From an uncultured Roseburia sp. (GTDB lineage: Bacteria > Bacillota > Clostridia > Lachnospirales > Lachnospiraceae): a DNA stretch of 25,547 nt. The first letter of the stretch is position 1; every line of letters begins with the position of its first letter. The translations under genes and the position numbers were made by a program. Under the pieces are notes generated by a model. It was not told the origin of the DNA. It saw nothing but the letters and a program-made list of their open reading frames with translations, and searched no databases. Positions 22,264 to 25,547 of the stretch are shown here, piece by piece. The stretch covers positions 1 through 25,547 of the forward strand of contig CAMTDY010000017.1 of assembly GCA_947070915.1 (NCBI GenBank), read 5' to 3'.

Positions 22264-25020
22264 TTATTTTTTTATTACTGCTGTTTTGGAAAGCCCTTTT
22301 CCCTTAAATATTTTCTTATAGGATCTGAGTTTTTTCGCCGGCACCTTGATCACCGCCTTCTTATGGATCTTTTTAAAAGCAGCTGCGCCGATTTTCTTCA
22401 GCTTAGATGACTTCAGATGAACCGTTTTTAACTTCCGGCACCCCTGGAAGGCCTTCGCTCCTATCCCGGTCACAGACTTACCGATGGTGACGCGTTTCAG
22501 GTTTTTATTATTAAGGCAGGCTTTTGAGGCTATGGCGGTCACCTTCAGCTTTTTCCCGGAACAGGATACTTCTGCCGGGATGTTGATCTTAGTATTTGTT
22601 TTTTTACATGGTTTCACAAATTCCGCTGTCAGATTTCCGGTCACTTTATACCGCATACCGCCGGCTTCAAACAGAGTTCCCGTCTTTATGTCGTTCCTTT
22701 CTTCTGGAGCAGGTACTGTAATTGTTCCCTGATTACCGGGGGTATTATTATTTACCGCTGCATTCTGGCCGCTTCCCACATCCGGCTGCGGCACACTCTG
22801 TTTCTTCTCCACCACAACGGTCATAACTACATTTTTATTCTCTGGAAGGATCTCTGCCTCTTCTTCCAGGTCCAGAACAGGCTCGCCATCTGCGCCAAAA
22901 TGAACGATGCGCAGGAAGGTATCCCTCTGGAATGCTCCTCCGTCTCCCGGTCTGGCATGAAATACATTAACAAGATTTCCATCCTCATCCGTCACATAGG
23001 AATTATGTCCCGGGCCATGGTAGATCTTCTGTCCCCTGGAAGACAGACCAGTCAATATCGGATAATTTGTCTTTTTCCAGGAATCCGTATCCAAAAAGTC
23101 TGTGTCCTCTGATAATTTAATCTGGGTCATTCCCACACAATAGGTCTCATCTGTGGCGCCGCCGGAATAGGTGAGATACAATGTATCCTCAGTCATGATC
23201 ACAAAAGGCCCTTCATTTACAAATGAATGATTTCTCTCCCAGCCATACTCGCAGGGTACGATCATAACCGGCTTACTGATCAGCTGTCCCGGATTCTCTG
23301 CTGTCGTCTCGCCGATCCACAGATCCGCCGTCCCGCCATTTTTCCCAAAATTCCTCTGGGACCAGACCACATAGTGTCTGTCATTGTATGAAAAATGTGT
23401 CATATCGAGAGTGATGCCGCCATACATCGTATTTAACACTTTCCCGTTCTGATCCAGATAACGGCTGGGCGCTTCCCAGTCATCATAGTTCACCGGATCC
23501 CCGCCCGTACGCAGTTTCATGATCACGCTTTGTACATCCCAGCCCGTACCAATATTGGAGGCAAAAAACATATACAGCTCACCATCGATCTCATGCAGTT
23601 CGGGAGCCCAGTGTTTATCTTTGGAAACGATATTTCCCTCCGCTCCCTTTGCCTCATCATACACCAGATGGTCCTCAGCATCATTCAGTCCCGCTACCGT
23701 ATCAGATTCCCGCATGTAGAGATTTACATTGCCGCTTCCTTCTTCGTTGGTGGCGATAAAATAATATTTCCCATTGAATTTTATGACGTTGGGATCCGCT
23801 CTGCCCGCAATATAAGGATAATTTCCCGCTTCTGAAATCCGGTCGGAAAGCTGTCTGACCGTTCCTCTTACTTCATAGGTCCCCTCTTTATTCAAATCTA
23901 CCTTGGCAAGATCGCTCTCATCCCATGTTACACTCTTGTCAGCCTCAGATCCATCGGAATAGCGCGCCTTCACCTTCACACTGGATAAGTCTACAGCACT
24001 GCCAGGCTCCGTCTGGATCTTTGCATTTTCCACTTCCGTATTCACAAGAGGCTTTAATTTGCCCACGATCTTTTTTGCTTCCTCTGGTGTGACCGGAACC
24101 ACGTTGCCCTCAATGGCATAGGTTATCCCGGAATCCACAGCTTCTTTTTGGATGGGAGCGAATTCCTCCTTTTCCTGAACCGATTCAAAATCCGCCGTCC
24201 GGTTTACATATCCTGTCCCCGTCTCACCACTGGTCCATGTGATGTAGTAAGTATCAGATACCTTGTCATACACACATGCTGGATCCTGGATAGAATCTTC
24301 CTGACTCAGCGTGAGAAGCCCTTTCTCCTCATAGGAGATAAGATCATCGGAGGTAAGAAACAGAACTTTCCCCTTCTGGTCTCCAGTCTCTCCTGCCTCG
24401 TCCATCCGGACTGCAAGGACCCCAAAGCCTCCATCTTTCCTGCGGAAAATATATGGCTGTTTCAAAACTTTGGTCTTTTCCCCCTCATTTTTTGCAAAAA
24501 GTACTCCCGTATTATGGTTCAAAGGTTCATAGGTCTTACCATCTCCGCTGTATCCCAGATGAAGACTGTCCGTCACAGCTGACTGATACATGCCATGAAC
24601 CTTTCCATTTCTTTTCATCGAATCATCTTTTTCCCTGGTATATCCCAGAATATATCCAGAACCTTTTGGAAGCACCTGCACGGTAAAACTCTTTTTCTTT
24701 GTGCTGTTATCTGCCAATGTGACCTCCGCTTCCAGATTTACCTCCGTGATGCTCTGTTCCGGAGCCTTGATCTTTCCCGTGGAAACATCTATGATCTCCT
24801 GATCTGCGGTCCAGCGGATCTGTGCTCCCCCAAGCTGCATGGGGAGAATATCCTGCTCCGTCACATAATAAGGCAGCAATAACTGCTCCAGCACTGCCCC
24901 TTCCGATAATCCTTCACTTGCAGCCGCCTTCATATGCATTGGAAACATTCCAGCCGCCATGGCAAATATCAGTAGGTAAGTCATAATCTGCCTGATTTTC
25001 CTGTCCATCCTTAATTTCAT
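22264..25020 (-). CDS. Secreted multidomain GH43 glycosidase with C-terminal LRR_5 repeats
   Basis: The 918-residue protein begins with a signal peptide (cleavage near 33, after KAAA). An Ig-like domain (about 40-115) follows, then a propeller-like segment (about 116-300), a BIG4-type Ig domain (about 310-390) and a GH43 catalytic domain (about 400-735). The three GH43 acids are visible: D409 in AGRADPNVI, D539 in GITLDMTHF and E603 in NEGPFVI. A Pro/Asn/Gly linker (about 750-785) leads to LRR_5 (BspA-like) repeats (about 790-900) rich in Lys. GH43 enzymes are arabinofuranosidases, arabinanases or xylosidases; GPGHNS and HWAPELHEIDG suggest an arabinofuranosidase-like member. No sortase motif is seen. 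ATG at 25020 follows AAAGGAG. The neighbouring uptake operon points to sugar use. Confidence 0.9.
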   Translation of the reverse strand: MKLRMDRKIRQIMTYLLIFAMAAGMFPMHMKAAASEGLSEGAVLEQLLLPYYVTEQDILPMQLGGAQIRWTADQEIIDVSTGKIKAPEQSITEVNLEAEVTLADNSTKKKSFTVQVLPKGSGYILGYTREKDDSMKRNGKVHGMYQSAVTDSLHLGYSGDGKTYEPLNHNTGVLFAKNEGEKTKVLKQPYIFRRKDGGFGVLAVRMDEAGETGDQKGKVLFLTSDDLISYEEKGLLTLSQEDSIQDPACVYDKVSDTYYITWTSGETGTGYVNRTADFESVQEKEEFAPIQKEAVDSGITYAIEGNVVPVTPEEAKKIVGKLKPLVNTEVENAKIQTEPGSAVDLSSVKVKARYSDGSEADKSVTWDESDLAKVDLNKEGTYEVRGTVRQLSDRISEAGNYPYIAGRADPNVIKFNGKYYFIATNEEGSGNVNLYMRESDTVAGLNDAEDHLVYDEAKGAEGNIVSKDKHWAPELHEIDGELYMFFASNIGTGWDVQSVIMKLRTGGDPVNYDDWEAPSRYLDQNGKVLNTMYGGITLDMTHFSYNDRHYVVWSQRNFGKNGGTADLWIGETTAENPGQLISKPVMIVPCEYGWERNHSFVNEGPFVIMTEDTLYLTYSGGATDETYCVGMTQIKLSEDTDFLDTDSWKKTNYPILTGLSSRGQKIYHGPGHNSYVTDEDGNLVNVFHARPGDGGAFQRDTFLRIVHFGADGEPVLDLEEEAEILPENKNVVMTVVVEKKQSVPQPDVGSGQNAAVNNNTPGNQGTITVPAPEERNDIKTGTLFEAGGMRYKVTGNLTAEFVKPCKKTNTKINIPAEVSCSGKKLKVTAIASKACLNNKNLKRVTIGKSVTGIGAKAFQGCRKLKTVHLKSSKLKKIGAAAFKKIHKKAVIKVPAKKLRSYKKIFKGKGLSKTAVIKK

Positions 25021-25072
25021 ATCACCGCTCCTTTTCTAGTCGTTTTTTCATAACCCAGAATTCCATAACTTT

Positions 25073-25102
25073 ATTATAAACGATTGAAAAACAGCATGCC
25101 AT
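25073..25102 (-). promoter_or_regulatory. Candidate promoter of the GH43 gene
   Basis: ATGGCA (25102-25097), an 18-bp spacer and TATAAT (25078-25073) on the minus strand, about 52 nt before the start. The weak -35 overlaps the divergent promoter. Confidence 0.45.
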
Positions 25103-25112
25103 GATATATAAT
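25084..25112 (+). promoter_or_regulatory. Sigma-A promoter of the AraC-type regulator
   Basis: TTGAAA (25084-25089), a 17-bp spacer and TATAAT (25107-25112), about 60 nt before the GTG start. It interlocks with the GH43 promoter on the other strand. Confidence 0.65.
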
Positions 25113-25171
25113 AAAAGAAAACTTGATATATAATCATATTATGCCAAAACGATGAAAAGGGGGACTCTGCC

Positions 25172-25502
25172 GTGATCGATATAATATATGTACAGTATAA
25201 TACAACCCATGATGACGATTTTGTCTACTATGAGGATGACCAGGAGAGAGACTGGTGGCTCCTGCTCGTGACCCATACCCCCGCCTATTTTATCATTCAT
25301 GACAAAAAATATATCATGCCTCCCAAAAGCGCTATATTATATCCCCCCAGCGTCCCTCTTCACTACGGCGGCCACGAAAGTTATTTTAAAAATGACTGGA
25401 TCCGTTTTTATACCGACGAAAAATTTATCTGCGACGGAAATGTCCCCACCTGCATTCCTTTTGAGATCAAGGAGTTCAGTTTTATCCATTATTTATTTAA
25501 GC
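25172..25502 (+). CDS. AraC-family regulator, N-terminal sensor domain (truncated by the adapter)
   Basis: The frame starts with GTG at 25172, 8 nt after AAAAGGGGG; the ATG at 25152 meets a stop at once. 110 real codons are present. THTPAYFIIHDKKYIMPPKS, LYPPSVPLHYGG and NDWIRFYTDEKF are typical of the N-terminal cupin (sugar-binding) domain of AraC-family regulators; the DNA-binding domain is missing. The frame runs on through the adapter as PVSYTHLRAHETELH, a known contamination peptide. It is divergent from the GH43 gene and may control it. Confidence 0.8.
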
Positions 25503-25547
25503 CTGTCTCTTATACACATCTCCGAGCCCACGAGACGGAGCTACATC
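25503..25547 (+). other. Illumina Nextera adapter and i7 index (sequencing artefact)
   Basis: CTGTCTCTTATACACATCT (25503-25521) is the transposase mosaic end, CCGAGCCCACGAGAC (25522-25536) the read-2 adapter, GGAGCTAC (25537-25544) an i7 index and ATC the start of the flow-cell sequence. None of this is genomic. Confidence 0.98.

Overview
The window looks like chromosomal DNA of an anaerobic, endospore-forming Bacillota, most likely a gut-type Clostridia of the Lachnospiraceae kind. The reasons are a spoVA operon, purine-rich ribosome binding sites, a YesM/YesN-type two-component pair next to a sugar ABC transporter, secreted BIG2/PepSY/LRR_5 proteins, and trpB2. The exact genus cannot be fixed by eye. 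The last 45 bases (25503-25547) are not biological: they are an Illumina Nextera adapter with an i7 index, so the right edge is an assembly end.

Layout, left to right. 1-2424: a truncated secreted BIG2 protein and a NeuA-type CMP-sugar synthetase (both minus), then a secreted triple-PepSY protein (plus). 2456-4742: spoVAA-spoVAB-spoVAC (minus), diverging from a zinc N-acetylmuramoyl-L-alanine amidase. 4887-9225: uppP (minus) diverges from a tightly packed lipid operon of PAP2 phosphatase, LPG-synthase-type membrane protein, PssA and Psd; the last two steps make phosphatidylethanolamine. 9248-9877: nth, endonuclease III. 10118-12759: a three-gene operon of a small HExxH/4-Cys protein, trpB2 and a SanA-like DUF218 protein, behind a good sigma-A promoter. 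12847-13259: four tRNA genes on the minus strand, transcribed in the order Glu(TTC), CAT-anticodon, Asp(GTC), Leu(TAA).

13390-25020 is one functional block on the minus strand for uptake and sensing of a sugar, probably a pentose or furanose from plant glycan. In transcription order it holds a secreted GH43 glycosidase, a YesN-type response regulator, a YesM/LytS-type histidine kinase, a lipoprotein sugar-binding protein, a two-domain sugar ATPase, two RbsC/YtfT/YjfF-type permeases, and a second, membrane-anchored sugar-binding protein without a lipobox. The glycosidase would release sugars outside the cell, the kinase/regulator pair would sense them, and the ABC system would import them. The second binding protein may be a sensor partner of the kinase. 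A divergent AraC-type regulator at the right edge is cut off by the adapter.

No gene-free stretch exceeds 300 bases. The longest (1437-1701, 9878-10117, 5742-5950) hold promoters and leaders. I saw no insertion sequence, prophage, CRISPR array or rRNA.
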